Shown here: positions 32,861 through 41,096 of the stretch, piece by piece
Layout of the letters: every line of letters starts with the position of its first letter
Numbering within the stretch: the first letter of the stretch is position 1
NCBI RefSeq assembly: GCF_001613935.1
Contig: NZ_LQCI01000034.1
Coordinates: forward strand, 1,155,031-1,219,030
DNA: 64,000 nucleotides
Direction of reading: 5' to 3'
Origin: Amycolatopsis regifaucium
GTDB taxonomy: Bacteria; Actinomycetota; Actinomycetes; Mycobacteriales; Pseudonocardiaceae
Notes under the pieces: generated by a model
The model's input: the letters and a program-made list of their open reading frames with translations, nothing else
Told to the model about the DNA's origin: nothing
Database searches by the model: none
Program-made: the position numbers and the translations under genes

Positions 32861-33535
32861 CTACTGGCGGGGTGGGACCACCTGGGTGGCGTCACCCGCG
32901 CCACCGGACACGACCTGCGTCCGGTCGCCGTCCGCCGGGGAGACGACCTGGGTGCGATCCGCGTTCGCGGGCGAGACGACCTGGGTGCGGTCGGCACCGG
33001 CATCCGCTTGCTGCTGCGGGGACACGACCTGCGTGCGGTCGGCGCTGCCGTCGATCGGCGCCCCCGCGGGCGGAGGCGGTGGCGGGAAACCGGGCTGGGG
33101 CATGCCGGGTTGAGGCATGCCGGGCTGGGACATCCCTGGCGGGGGCGCGCCGAAGGCCTGGCCGGGCGGCGGCGGGAAACCCGCCGGAGCCGGGGCCGGG
33201 GGCGGCGGGAAGCCGGGTGCCTGGCCGTAACCGGGCTGAGGCGGCGGGAAACCGGGCGGGGGCTGCTGCGGCCAGTTGCCCTGCGGCGCCGGACCGCCGG
33301 CGGGCGGGGGAGGCGGCGGGAAACCCGGAGCCGGGCCGCCACCGCCGAAGTTCGGGTTCTGCGGGAAGGTCATCGGCGGCTTCTTCGCCTGGTTGACCTT
33401 CACGATGATCACCACGACCACGATGATGATAATGATGATCGCCAGGATCAGCAGTACCCAGCCGGCGCCGTCGCCGTCCCCGCTGCTGTGTACCCGGACC
33501 CGATCCAGGTATGGCGTCAGCGTCGTCAGCATCAT
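32861..33535 (-). CDS. Pro-rich single-pass membrane protein with DRTQVVS repeats
   Basis: 224 aa, ATG at 33535. Residues ~25-48 form one transmembrane helix (WVLLILAIIIIIIVVVVIIV). A long Pro/Gly/Gln-rich region (PGFPPPPP, PGMPQPGM repeats) follows, then five TQVV units near the C-terminus: DRTQVVSP three times, DRTQVVSG once and DATQVV once. Each unit has an acid at -2, Thr, and a hydrophobic residue at +3, as expected for sites of membrane Ser/Thr kinases read by FHA domains (established for mycobacterial PknB-type systems in general; not shown for this protein). Function unknown. Confidence 0.75.
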   Translation of the reverse strand: MMLTTLTPYLDRVRVHSSGDGDGAGWVLLILAIIIIIIVVVVIIVKVNQAKKPPMTFPQNPNFGGGGPAPGFPPPPPPAGGPAPQGNWPQQPPPGFPPPQPGYGQAPGFPPPPAPAPAGFPPPPGQAFGAPPPGMSQPGMPQPGMPQPGFPPPPPPAGAPIDGSADRTQVVSPQQQADAGADRTQVVSPANADRTQVVSPADGDRTQVVSGGAGDATQVVPPRQ

Positions 33536-33560
33536 TCCCCCTTAACCGTCAGCCGACACC

Positions 33561-34106
33561 TTAACGGCCGGGCGTCGCGGGCAAGGCGGCTTCCACCAGT
33601 TCGGCCAGATCTTCCGACCCGTTCGGCAGGGAATTCACCGGCCACCACCGGAGATCGTCCGATTCGTCGCTTTGTACCGGTTGCGCTCCCCGCGGTGCGC
33701 GCACGGCGAAACGCACGTCGAAATGCCGGGTCGGCACGCCGAGTGAGCAGGTGATCGGGTGGACGTCGAGATGCACCGGCACCGGATCGATGAGCAGGTC
33801 GTGAATGCCCGATTCCTCCCGTGCCTCGCGCAGCGCCGCGTCCGCGAGCGTCGCGTCACCCGGCTCGCAGTGCCCGCCGAGCTGGAGCCAGCGTCCGACG
33901 CGCGGGTGCAGGGTGAGCAGGACGTTTTCCGCGTCGGCGTCCAGAAGTACGGCCGACGCGGTGATGTGTCCCGCCGCGCATTCCCGGCGGCAGACGTCGT
34001 CACGGGCGGCGAGGAAGCCCAAATAGGCCTGTCGCAAGGATTCCTGAGCGGCGTCCACCGGTCGCCAGCCGGACAGGGTGGCTACGACGTTCTCGTGCAG
34101 GGTCAC
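33561..34106 (-). CDS. Nudix hydrolase
   Basis: 181 aa from the GTG at 34106 that overlaps the fbiB stop by 4 bp. The Nudix box reads GGHCEPGD then, after a short helix, LREAREESGI, the common actinobacterial variant with one extra residue. The N-terminal ~45 residues are helical. It would hydrolyse a nucleoside-diphosphate-linked substrate; which one is unknown. Overlap with fbiB suggests a housekeeping role in the F420 operon. Confidence 0.88.
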   Translation of the reverse strand: MTLHENVVATLSGWRPVDAAQESLRQAYLGFLAARDDVCRRECAAGHITASAVLLDADAENVLLTLHPRVGRWLQLGGHCEPGDATLADAALREAREESGIHDLLIDPVPVHLDVHPITCSLGVPTRHFDVRFAVRAPRGAQPVQSDESDDLRWWPVNSLPNGSEDLAELVEAALPATPGR

Positions 34107-35440
34107 AGCTCGAGAAGCCCTTCACCGGGTTCGCTCGCACCGCGGGCGGGCGGCAGGGCGGTGGGATGTCCGATCGCGACCGCGCCGAGCGGCTCCCAGC
34201 GCGCGTCCAGGCCGAGGACTTCGCGCACGATGTCGGCGGCGAAGACGGTCGATCCGATCCAGCACGAGCCGAGGTCTTCGGCGGCGAGCGCGACCAGCAG
34301 ACCCTGCACCGCCGCACCGCCGGCGACGGTGAACATCGTGTGCTCACAGGCGTTCCGGCGGTCGTCGCGGTAGGTGTGCGCGCCCTCGGCGACGAGGAAC
34401 GGCACCACGACTTCGGGTGCCCGGTACAGGATGTCGCCTCGGCTGAGCCGCTTCGCGACTTGCTCCTGGGTGAAGCCGTCACCTTCGAGATCGGCCTGCC
34501 ACGACGCCTTCATCGCGTCGAGAAGCTTGCGACGCAAGCCTTCCTCGCGCAGCCACACGAACCGGACCGGTTTGGTGTGGTGCGGCGCGGGGGCCGTCAG
34601 TGCCGTCGATACGGCGCGGCGCAGTACCTCGGGATCGACCGGCTCGTCGGTGAAGGACCGGATCGACCGCCGCGCGAGCACGGCCTCCCGGCGGCCTTGC
34701 GCGATGGCTTCGTTGGTGCCGAGCCGGAACAGGTCCTCTTCGATCGGCCGGATCAGGTCGCGGGCGGTCGAACCGTCGTCGGTCAGCCGCAAGCCGCGCA
34801 CGACGGCGACCGGTGTCCCGCCGAGCTTGCCCTTGACCAGATCGGCCGCGGCGGCGAGTTCGTCGGCGATCGCCACTTCGGTCACCGCGAGTTCGTTGCC
34901 CTGGCTGTCGATCTCGCCGGCGTAGGAATGCAGCACCCGCAGGCCGGACGCGCCGATCGCGGCGTCGGTCTGCCCGACGCGCCACGCGCGGCCCATGGTG
35001 TCGGTGACCACGACCGCGATCTCGACGCCGAGCCGCTCGCGCAGCCCGTTCCGCAGCGCGAGCGCGGAGGCGTCCGGATCGGACGGCAGCAGCGCGACCT
35101 CGCCGGAGGCCACGTTCGACGCGTCCACGCCGGACGCGGCCTGCACGATGCCCAGTCGGTTCTCGGTGATCACCGTCCGGTTGATCCGCGCGATCACGCG
35201 CACGGACTCCTTCTCGACGAGCCTGCGCCGGGCGGCGTCGCGCTCCTCGGGATCGGCCGGGACCCGGATCAGCATGCCCTCGGCCTTGGAGACGATCTTG
35301 CTCGTCACGACCAGGACGTCACCCGATCGCAGCCACGGGGCCGCCGTGACGATCGCTCCGGTGAGATCGTCGCCGGGGCGGAACTCCGGGAGGCCGTCGA
35401 CCGGCAGGATCTCGAGCTTCGCGGAAGCGTGGTCAGTCAA
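34103..35440 (-). CDS. fbiB: Coenzyme F420:L-glutamate ligase with C-terminal FMN-dependent domain
   Basis: 445 aa from the TTG at 35440 (GGGAG 6 nt upstream), overlapping fbiA by 8 bp; the open frame upstream is inside fbiA. The N-terminal ~245 residues are CofE-like gamma-glutamyl ligase (VTSKIVSKAEGMLI, DTMGRAWRVGQTDAAIG, GEIDSQGNEL). The C-terminal ~200 residues are a nitroreductase-fold FMN domain (RRSIRSFTDEPVD, AAPHHTKP-like APAPHHTKPVRF, HTMFTVAGGAAVQGLLVAL) that reduces dehydro-F420-0. Full-length compared with mycobacterial FbiB (~448 aa). With FbiA it makes polyglutamylated F420. Confidence 0.95.
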   Translation of the reverse strand: MTDHASAKLEILPVDGLPEFRPGDDLTGAIVTAAPWLRSGDVLVVTSKIVSKAEGMLIRVPADPEERDAARRRLVEKESVRVIARINRTVITENRLGIVQAASGVDASNVASGEVALLPSDPDASALALRNGLRERLGVEIAVVVTDTMGRAWRVGQTDAAIGASGLRVLHSYAGEIDSQGNELAVTEVAIADELAAAADLVKGKLGGTPVAVVRGLRLTDDGSTARDLIRPIEEDLFRLGTNEAIAQGRREAVLARRSIRSFTDEPVDPEVLRRAVSTALTAPAPHHTKPVRFVWLREEGLRRKLLDAMKASWQADLEGDGFTQEQVAKRLSRGDILYRAPEVVVPFLVAEGAHTYRDDRRNACEHTMFTVAGGAAVQGLLVALAAEDLGSCWIGSTVFAADIVREVLGLDARWEPLGAVAIGHPTALPPARGASEPGEGLLEL

Positions 35441-36431
35441 CGGAGACTCCCGCCAGGTCGAAAGCAGCGCGCGCCATCGCCGCGGTGGCGTCCACATCGG
35501 ACATCAGCAGGGGCACGTCGCGAACGGCGACTCCCGGTACGTCGACGGTTTCGCCCTCGGCGACCAGCCAGCCGTCGAGCACCCCTTCCGGGGACTTCTC
35601 GCGAGAGCCGTAATGGCGCCCCACGGCTTCCGCGGACGTCTCCACGCCGATCGCGCTCAGGCAGGCGTCGGCCATACCGCGCAACGCCTTCCCGCCGATG
35701 ATGGGCGAGATGCCGACGACCTTGGCGCGCGTCTTCCGCAGCGCGTCGCGCACGCCGGGCACGCCGAGGACGGTGCCCACCGAGACGACCGGGTTGGACG
35801 GCGCGAACAGCACGATGTCGGCGCCCGCGATCGCGTCCAGCACACCCGGCGCCGGTTTCGCCTCGTCGGCGCCGACCGCGATGATCGAATGCGCCTTCGG
35901 TTCGGCGCGGTAGCGCACCCACCACTCCTGGAAGTGGATCGCCTTGCGCTGCTCCGGGTCTTCGGGATCGTCGATCACGACGTGCGTTTCGACGCGGTCG
36001 TCCGACATCGGCAGCAGGCGGACACCCGGCTGCCAGCGGTCGCACAGCGCCTCGGTGACCTGCGAGAGCGGATAGCCCGCGCGCAGCATCCGCGAACGGA
36101 TCAGATGCGTCGCGATGTCCTTGTCGCCCAAGCCGAACCAGGTCGGCTCGGCGCCGTACTCGGCGAGCTCCTCCTTGACCGTCCAGGTCTCGCCCGAGTG
36201 CCCCCAGCCGCGTTCGGAGTCGATCCCCCCGCCGAGGGTGTACATGCAGGTGTCCAGGTCGGGGCAGATGCGCAGACCGTGCATCCACACGTCGTCCCCG
36301 GTGTTCACCAGCGCGGTCACCTCGTGCGGCGATTCCGGGGCGGAACCGATCGCGGGCAGACCCAGTGCTTGTTTGACCCCCAGCAGGAAGCGGGCCCCGC
36401 CCACTCCACCGACCACAATGACGACCTTCAC
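35433..36431 (-). CDS. fbiA: 2-phospho-L-lactate/phosphoenolpyruvate transferase for F420
   Basis: 332 aa from the GTG at 36431, overlapping the GNAT stop by 4 bp; a longer open frame upstream is antisense or within the GNAT gene. CofD family: VVIVVGGVGGARFLLGVK, NTGDDVWMHGLRICPDLDT, GGGIDSERGWGHSGETW and FAPSNPVVSVGT. It joins Fo to the activated 2-phospho-lactyl or enolpyruvyl group, giving (dehydro)F420-0, the FbiB substrate. Confidence 0.95.
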   Translation of the reverse strand: MKVVIVVGGVGGARFLLGVKQALGLPAIGSAPESPHEVTALVNTGDDVWMHGLRICPDLDTCMYTLGGGIDSERGWGHSGETWTVKEELAEYGAEPTWFGLGDKDIATHLIRSRMLRAGYPLSQVTEALCDRWQPGVRLLPMSDDRVETHVVIDDPEDPEQRKAIHFQEWWVRYRAEPKAHSIIAVGADEAKPAPGVLDAIAGADIVLFAPSNPVVSVGTVLGVPGVRDALRKTRAKVVGISPIIGGKALRGMADACLSAIGVETSAEAVGRHYGSREKSPEGVLDGWLVAEGETVDVPGVAVRDVPLLMSDVDATAAMARAAFDLAGVSVD

Positions 36432-37177
36432 GACAGGCGATCCTCGCACGCGCCCGGACCCGGGGCCCAGTAGCGGTACCTGTGGTGCTCCGTACAGCCC
36501 AGGCTCTCGTAGAGCTTCAGCGCGCCGGAGTTGCCCATGGCGACCTGCAGCACGATGCCGGTGGCGCCGTGGGCGGCACCCCAGGCCCCGATGGCGTTCA
36601 TCAGCCCGCCTGCCAGTCCTCGTCGCCGGAACTCGGGGCGGACCTCCAGCCGGGCGATGTGCAGCCACTCGGCGACGATCCCGCCGCGCACCGCCCCGGC
36701 CGTCACGCCGTCCAGTTCCACGACCCCGAACCCGACCTTGCCGGTGCCGAGGACGTGGCGAGGGGCGTCCGCGGGCTCGGTGCCGCCCGTCGTCAGCTCC
36801 CACCATCCGGACGTCGGCTCGTCGAGGACCGCCGCTCCCGCCGAGGTCCCGCGCGGGAGCGGTCCGGTCATCACGCGCACCTCGTGCGCGGGCCGGTGTT
36901 CCACATGATGGACCCAACCCTGGGCGGCGATGGCCTCTTCGGTGGACGTGTTCTGGATCACCTGAACGACCGGCGGAATGGCCTGATCGTGGGCGAAGTC
37001 ACAGACCGCCCGCAGGGCCTCTGGCAGCGGTTTTCCCGGGTCACCGATCGCCAGGGCGCTGTTGGCGCGGGCGGTGAACCCGTCCGCCCAGCGCAGCCGC
37101 CAGTCGCCGATCCGCCTCTCCAGCAGGGGAGGCCAGGCCTGGCTGCAGGTGAGCTCGAGCATTTCCGCGCTGTTCAC
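36428..37177 (-). CDS. GNAT-family N-acetyltransferase
   Basis: 249 aa, GTG/ATG start at 37177. The C-terminal domain holds the acetyl-CoA motif A (LEVRPEFRRRGLAGGLMNAIG, with RRRGLAGG as the pyrophosphate loop) and NSGALKLYESLGCTEHHRYRYW. The N-terminal ~110 residues are a second, degenerate GNAT-like half (ERRIGDWRLRWADGFTARANS). Substrate unknown. First gene of the apparent GNAT-fbiA-fbiB-Nudix operon (4-8 bp overlaps throughout). Confidence 0.88.
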   Translation of the reverse strand: MNSAEMLELTCSQAWPPLLERRIGDWRLRWADGFTARANSALAIGDPGKPLPEALRAVCDFAHDQAIPPVVQVIQNTSTEEAIAAQGWVHHVEHRPAHEVRVMTGPLPRGTSAGAAVLDEPTSGWWELTTGGTEPADAPRHVLGTGKVGFGVVELDGVTAGAVRGGIVAEWLHIARLEVRPEFRRRGLAGGLMNAIGAWGAAHGATGIVLQVAMGNSGALKLYESLGCTEHHRYRYWAPGPGACEDRLS

Positions 37178-37214
37178 GGTTAGATTGTGTCAAGGAAGGT
37201 AGTGGAGGGACCCG

Positions 37215-37409
37215 ATGAGCATCGCGCGCAAGGACGATCGCCACAACGAAGACCTGGTCCGCGAGATCTCCGACGGCTTCAACCGGGCATTGGGCGCGGA
37301 AAAGGCCGTCGACGAGAAGAACGCGGAGGCGGCGAAGCCCGCCGCGCCGAAATTCGTCATCACTGGGGACAGCAGGGCCACTCCACCGCCTCGCCGGAAG
37401 GACCGCTGA
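37215..37409 (+). CDS. Small hydrophilic hypothetical protein
   Basis: 64 aa. GGAGGG sits 5-6 nt before the ATG at 37215. Charged and helical in the first half (RKDDRHNEDLVREISDGFNRALGAEK), Ala/Pro/Arg-rich at the end. The divergent start with the GNAT gene is 37 bp away. A good ribosome binding site and normal codon use support it as real. Not recognised. Confidence 0.65.
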   Translation: MSIARKDDRHNEDLVREISDGFNRALGAEKAVDEKNAEAAKPAAPKFVITGDSRATPPPRRKDR

Positions 37410-37519
37410 AGGCACATACCCGGAGTACGGATAAGGGTGGCCTAAGCGGGCCGGTCGCGCCCGTGGGCGCGTAATGTCCGTTGCAGACTGGTGAAGCAGA
37501 GATAAAGCAGGAGTGCGCA

Positions 37520-37840
37520 GTGACCTACGTGATCGCCGAGCCCTGCGTCGACGTGCTCGACAAGGCGTGTATCGACGAGTGCCCCGTGGACTGCATCTAC
37601 GAGGGTGACCGCATGCTGTACATCCACCCGGACGAATGTGTCGACTGCGGTGCCTGCGAGCCGGTCTGCCCCGTCGAGGCGATCTACTACGAGGACGACG
37701 TCCCCGACGAGTGGAACGACTACACCAAGGCCAACGTCGATTTCTTCGACGAACTCGGCTCGCCCGGTGGCGCCTCCAAGGTCGGCAAGACCAGTCACGA
37801 CCCCGCCTTCATCAAGGCTCTTCCCCCGCAGGGCGAATGA
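37520..37840 (+). CDS. fdxA: 7Fe ferredoxin
   Basis: 106 aa from the GTG at 37520 (AGGAG upstream). The N-terminal cluster motifs are CVDVLDKACIDECPVDC (3Fe-4S/4Fe-4S type) and CVDCGACEPVCPVEAI (4Fe-4S), then DDVPDEWNDYTKAN, as in mycobacterial FdxA/FdxC. It overlaps dapC by 4 bp (ATGA); the same pair is Rv1177-Rv1178 in M. tuberculosis. It donates electrons to reductases or P450s; the partner is unknown. Confidence 0.95.
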   Translation: MTYVIAEPCVDVLDKACIDECPVDCIYEGDRMLYIHPDECVDCGACEPVCPVEAIYYEDDVPDEWNDYTKANVDFFDELGSPGGASKVGKTSHDPAFIKALPPQGE

Positions 37841-38928
37841 GCCGGGTCGCTCTTCCTGATTTCCCCTGGGACTCCCTGGCCGAAGCCAAGGCGAAGGCCC
37901 AGGCACATCCCGGCGGCATCGTCGACCTGTCGATCGGCACGCCGGTGGACCCGGTCCCCGAGAGCGTCCGCGCGGCACTCGCTTCCGTGTCGGAAATCCC
38001 GGGGTACCCGACCACGCACGGGATCCCCGAGCTGAGGGCCGCCGCGATCGAGGCGCTTTCGCGACGGCACGGCATCGAGGGAGTTCCCGAGGCCGCTGTG
38101 CTGCCGACGATCGGTTCGAAGGAACTGGTCGCCTCCCTGCCGCGGCAACTGGGCTTCGGCCCCGGCGACCTCGTCGTCATCCCCGAGGTGGCGTATCCGA
38201 CCTACGAGGTCGGTGTCCTGCTGGCGGGTGCTTCCCTGCTGCGCGCGGACAGCACGATCGCGCTCGGTCCGCAGCGGCCGTCGATGCTGTGGCTCAACTC
38301 GCCGTCCAACCCGACCGGGCGAGTGCTCGGCGTCGACCATCTGCGCAAGGTCGTCGACTGGGCGCGGGAACGCGGCGTCGTCGTGGTCTCGGACGAGTGC
38401 TATCTGGCGCTGGGCTGGGAAAGCGAGCCCGTGTCGATCCTGCACCCGTCGGTGCACGGCGGCTCCCTCGACGGCCTGCTGGCCGTCCACTCCCTGTCGA
38501 AGTCCGCGAACCTCGCCAGCTACCGCGCCGGTTTCGTCACCGGCGATCCCAAGCTCGTCGCCGGGCTGCTGGAGATCCGCAAGCACTCCGGGCTGATCGT
38601 GCCGCGTCCGGTGCAGGAGGCCATGGTCGCCGCGCTGAAGGATGACGAAGCCCTTGCCGGGCAACGGGAACGCTACGCGCGCCGACGGCTGGTGCTGCGT
38701 AAAGCGTTGCTGGACAGCGGTTTCGAGATCTCGCACTCCGAGGCGGGACTCTATCTCTGGTCCACGCGCGGGGAAACCGCGCTCGACACGGTCGAGTGGC
38801 TCGCCGCTCGCGGCATCCTCGCCGCGCCGGGCACCTTTTACGGGCCGACGGGCGGACAGCACGTCCGGATCGCTCTGACGGCGACGGACGAGCGGATCGA
38901 CGCGGCCGCGGAACGCCTCGCCGCCTGA
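37837..38928 (+). CDS. dapC: N-succinyldiaminopimelate aminotransferase
   Basis: 363 aa from the ATG at 37837 overlapping the ferredoxin stop. Class I/II PLP aminotransferase: NSPSNPTGRVLG, VVSDECYLALGWE and HSLSKSANLASYRAGF with the PLP lysine in SLSKS. It makes N-succinyl-LL-diaminopimelate in lysine/peptidoglycan synthesis, between DapD and DapE, both of which are encoded 3-6 kb downstream. A palindrome follows between it and the convergent TetR gene. Confidence 0.93.
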   Translation: MSRVALPDFPWDSLAEAKAKAQAHPGGIVDLSIGTPVDPVPESVRAALASVSEIPGYPTTHGIPELRAAAIEALSRRHGIEGVPEAAVLPTIGSKELVASLPRQLGFGPGDLVVIPEVAYPTYEVGVLLAGASLLRADSTIALGPQRPSMLWLNSPSNPTGRVLGVDHLRKVVDWARERGVVVVSDECYLALGWESEPVSILHPSVHGGSLDGLLAVHSLSKSANLASYRAGFVTGDPKLVAGLLEIRKHSGLIVPRPVQEAMVAALKDDEALAGQRERYARRRLVLRKALLDSGFEISHSEAGLYLWSTRGETALDTVEWLAARGILAAPGTFYGPTGGQHVRIALTATDERIDAAAERLAA

Positions 38929-38961
38929 GTTCGACTCGGTTCACGCCCTGTGCAGCGCGCT

Positions 38962-39008
38962 ATGAAGGACGCTTTCATTGCGAATTCGGCAATGAAAGCG
39001 TCCTTCAT
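38962..39008. terminator. Perfect palindrome (20-bp arms), bidirectional terminator
   Basis: Arms 38962-38981 and 38989-39008 around GAATTCG. Between convergent dapC and TetR genes; the right arm overlaps the last 4 bp of the TetR gene. Confidence 0.8.
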
Positions 39009-39613
39009 CGCACGTCGCGACCGGTGAAGCCCCGGTAGATGAACCGCGTCAGCGCCTCGATGGCTTCTTCTTCGGAGACCGAGGACGGATCCAGCAGCCA
39101 CGTGTGCGCGAAGCCGTTGACCAGTTCGGCCATCATCGCGAGCGTGAGCCGTTCCGACGCGGGCAGTTCCATCCCCGCCGCGGTGATGTACCCGAGGTGC
39201 CCGACGATGTCCGCCGCCTGATCGGCGCCGAAGCGGGCGAAGGTGCGTGCGAAGTCGTCGTTGACCATCGCGGCCTGGCGCAGCGCGAGCATCGTCGCCG
39301 CGTTGTCGCGGTGGAAGTTCCAGTACTCGCGGACGTGCCAGCGCACGGCGTCCGGGTCGGTGAAGTCGGCTTTGTGCTCCGGCGAGGACGCGTTGACGTC
39401 GCTCGCCGCCGCGAGATCCGCGAGGAGCGCTTCGAGCAGTTCTTCCTTGCTCGCGAAGTGGTTGTAGAACGATCCCGCCGCGCGACCGGCTTCCGCCGTG
39501 ATGTCGGTGATCTTGGTGTTCAAGTACCCCTTCGCCGCGAAAACGCGCTTCGCCGCCTCCTTGAGCGCGGCCTCGGTCTCCGCCGCCTTCTCCTTGCGGC
39601 TCGTCGCCGTCAT
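39005..39613 (-). CDS. TetR-family regulator, divergent to FAD monooxygenase
   Basis: 202 aa from the ATG at 39613 with GGAGGTG 4-5 nt upstream. HTH: ALKEAAKRVFAAKGYLNTKI then DITAEAGRAAGSFYNHFASKEELLEALL. The C-terminal ligand domain is helical and unassigned. A double palindrome at 39653-39681 lies between its start and the monooxygenase start, so it very likely represses both. The ligand may be the aromatic substrate of the monooxygenase. Confidence 0.92.
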   Translation of the reverse strand: MTATSRKEKAAETEAALKEAAKRVFAAKGYLNTKITDITAEAGRAAGSFYNHFASKEELLEALLADLAAASDVNASSPEHKADFTDPDAVRWHVREYWNFHRDNAATMLALRQAAMVNDDFARTFARFGADQAADIVGHLGYITAAGMELPASERLTLAMMAELVNGFAHTWLLDPSSVSEEEAIEALTRFIYRGFTGRDVR

Positions 39614-39652
39614 CGGCACCTCCTTGACACGGAAGGCTAGCAACGGCCATGC

Positions 39653-39681
39653 TGAATTAAGATTCACTGAATCATAATTCA
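39653..39681. promoter_or_regulatory. Tandem TGAAT-N4-ATTCA palindromes, TetR operator
   Basis: TGAATTAAGATTCA (39653-39666) and TGAATCATAATTCA (39668-39681), separated by one C. Both half-sites are identical. The pair is centred in the 79-bp divergent gap, 11 bp before the monooxygenase ATG. It fits two TetR dimers side by side. Confidence 0.8.
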
Positions 39682-39692
39682 CTGGAGGAGAG

Positions 39693-41096
39693 ATGACCGA
39701 AGTCTTGATCGCGGGAGCCGGGCCGACCGGGCTCACGCTGGCCATCGATCTCGCGCGCCGCGGTGTCGGCGTGCGGATCGTGGAGAAGGCCGAGACGTTC
39801 TTCGAGGGCTCGCGGGGTGACGGCCTCCAGCCGCGCACGCTGGAGGTCTTCGAAGATCTCGGCGTGCTGGACGCCGTGCTGGCCGCCGGGCAGGCGCCGG
39901 TGCCGATGCGGATCCACCTGGGCGGCGAGATCGTCGGCGAGCGGATGATGGCCGAGCCGGTCGAGCCGACGCCGGACGTGCCGTATCCGAACGGCTGGTT
40001 CCTCGGCCAGTCTCGCACCGAGGCGATCCTGCGCGACCGGCTCGCGGAATTCGGTGTCCAGGTCGAGCTCGGCACCCCGCTGATCGGGTTCGAGCAGGAC
40101 GCCGACGGCGTGACCGCCGACCTGCCGGGCGAGCGGATCCGGGTCGGCTACCTCGTCGGCGCGGACGGCGGGAAGAGCTTCGTGCGCAAGGCCCTCGGGA
40201 TCGCGTTCGAGGGCACCACCGACGAATCGATCCGCATGCTGCTGGGTGACGTGCAGGCGGAGGGGCTCGATCGCGCGTACGGGCACTGGTTCGCCAAGCC
40301 CGAGGATCCGATGTCGGGGATCGTGCTCACGCCGCTGCCCGGGGTGCCGCACTTCCAGTTCGGGGCACCGCTGGGCGAGGAAGAGGTCGAGGCGTCGCTG
40401 GAGACGTTGCAGTTCCGGCTCGACGAGCTGTCCGGCGGCGGGGTCCGGTTGCACGATCTCGCCTGGTCGACGGTGTGGCGGCCGAACATCCGGCTCGCCG
40501 AACGGTTCCGGGACGGTCGCTTGTTCCTCGCCGGCGACGCGGCGCACGTCCACCCGCCCACCGGCGGGCAAGGGCTCAACACCGGCGTGCAGGACGCGTA
40601 CAACCTGGGCTGGAAACTCGCCGACGGTTCGGCCGAACTGCTCGACAGCTACGAGCCCGAGCGGCGCGGGGTCGCGGCGCGGGTGCTGAAGATCAGCACG
40701 GAAATCCTCGAGAAGTACAAGGAAGGCTCGGAAGACGCGCACGAGCGCGGCGAGAACACGCGTCAGCTCGACGTCGGATATCGCGGCGGCCCGCTCGCAC
40801 CCGAGTCGACCGGCCGGATCCGGCCCGGCGACCGCGCGCCGGACGCGCCACTGGCGGACGCGAACGGCAAACCCGTCCGGCTCTTCGAACTGCTACGCGG
40901 CCCACAGGCGACGACGCTGGTGTTCGGCGACGGTCCCGCGCCCGAAGGCGCGCGCCGGATCCTGCCCGCGGGCAGCACTCTGTCCGATGTGGACTTCGAA
41001 GACGTCGGCGGGCACGCTTTCGCCGCGTACGAGGCCGAGAACGGGCGCCAGGTGCTGATCCGGCCGGACGGCTACCTCCGCGCGATCACCGACTGA
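39693..41096 (+). CDS. FAD-dependent aromatic monooxygenase (PheA/TfdB type)
   Basis: 467 aa, ATG at 39693 after GGAGGAGAG. The GAGPTGLTLAIDLARRGV FAD-binding motif, the SRGDGLQPRTLEVFEDLG loop, the second FAD motif FLAGDAAHVHPPTGGQGLN, and a C-terminal thioredoxin-like domain (RPGDRAPDAPLADANGKPVRLFELL) place it among NADPH-dependent aromatic hydroxylases, a group that includes rifampicin monooxygenases. Whether it degrades an aromatic or inactivates a drug cannot be told from sequence. Controlled by the divergent TetR gene. Its 3' end overlaps the convergent CHAD gene by 25 bp. Confidence 0.9.
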   Translation: MTEVLIAGAGPTGLTLAIDLARRGVGVRIVEKAETFFEGSRGDGLQPRTLEVFEDLGVLDAVLAAGQAPVPMRIHLGGEIVGERMMAEPVEPTPDVPYPNGWFLGQSRTEAILRDRLAEFGVQVELGTPLIGFEQDADGVTADLPGERIRVGYLVGADGGKSFVRKALGIAFEGTTDESIRMLLGDVQAEGLDRAYGHWFAKPEDPMSGIVLTPLPGVPHFQFGAPLGEEEVEASLETLQFRLDELSGGGVRLHDLAWSTVWRPNIRLAERFRDGRLFLAGDAAHVHPPTGGQGLNTGVQDAYNLGWKLADGSAELLDSYEPERRGVAARVLKISTEILEKYKEGSEDAHERGENTRQLDVGYRGGPLAPESTGRIRPGDRAPDAPLADANGKPVRLFELLRGPQATTLVFGDGPAPEGARRILPAGSTLSDVDFEDVGGHAFAAYEAENGRQVLIRPDGYLRAITD

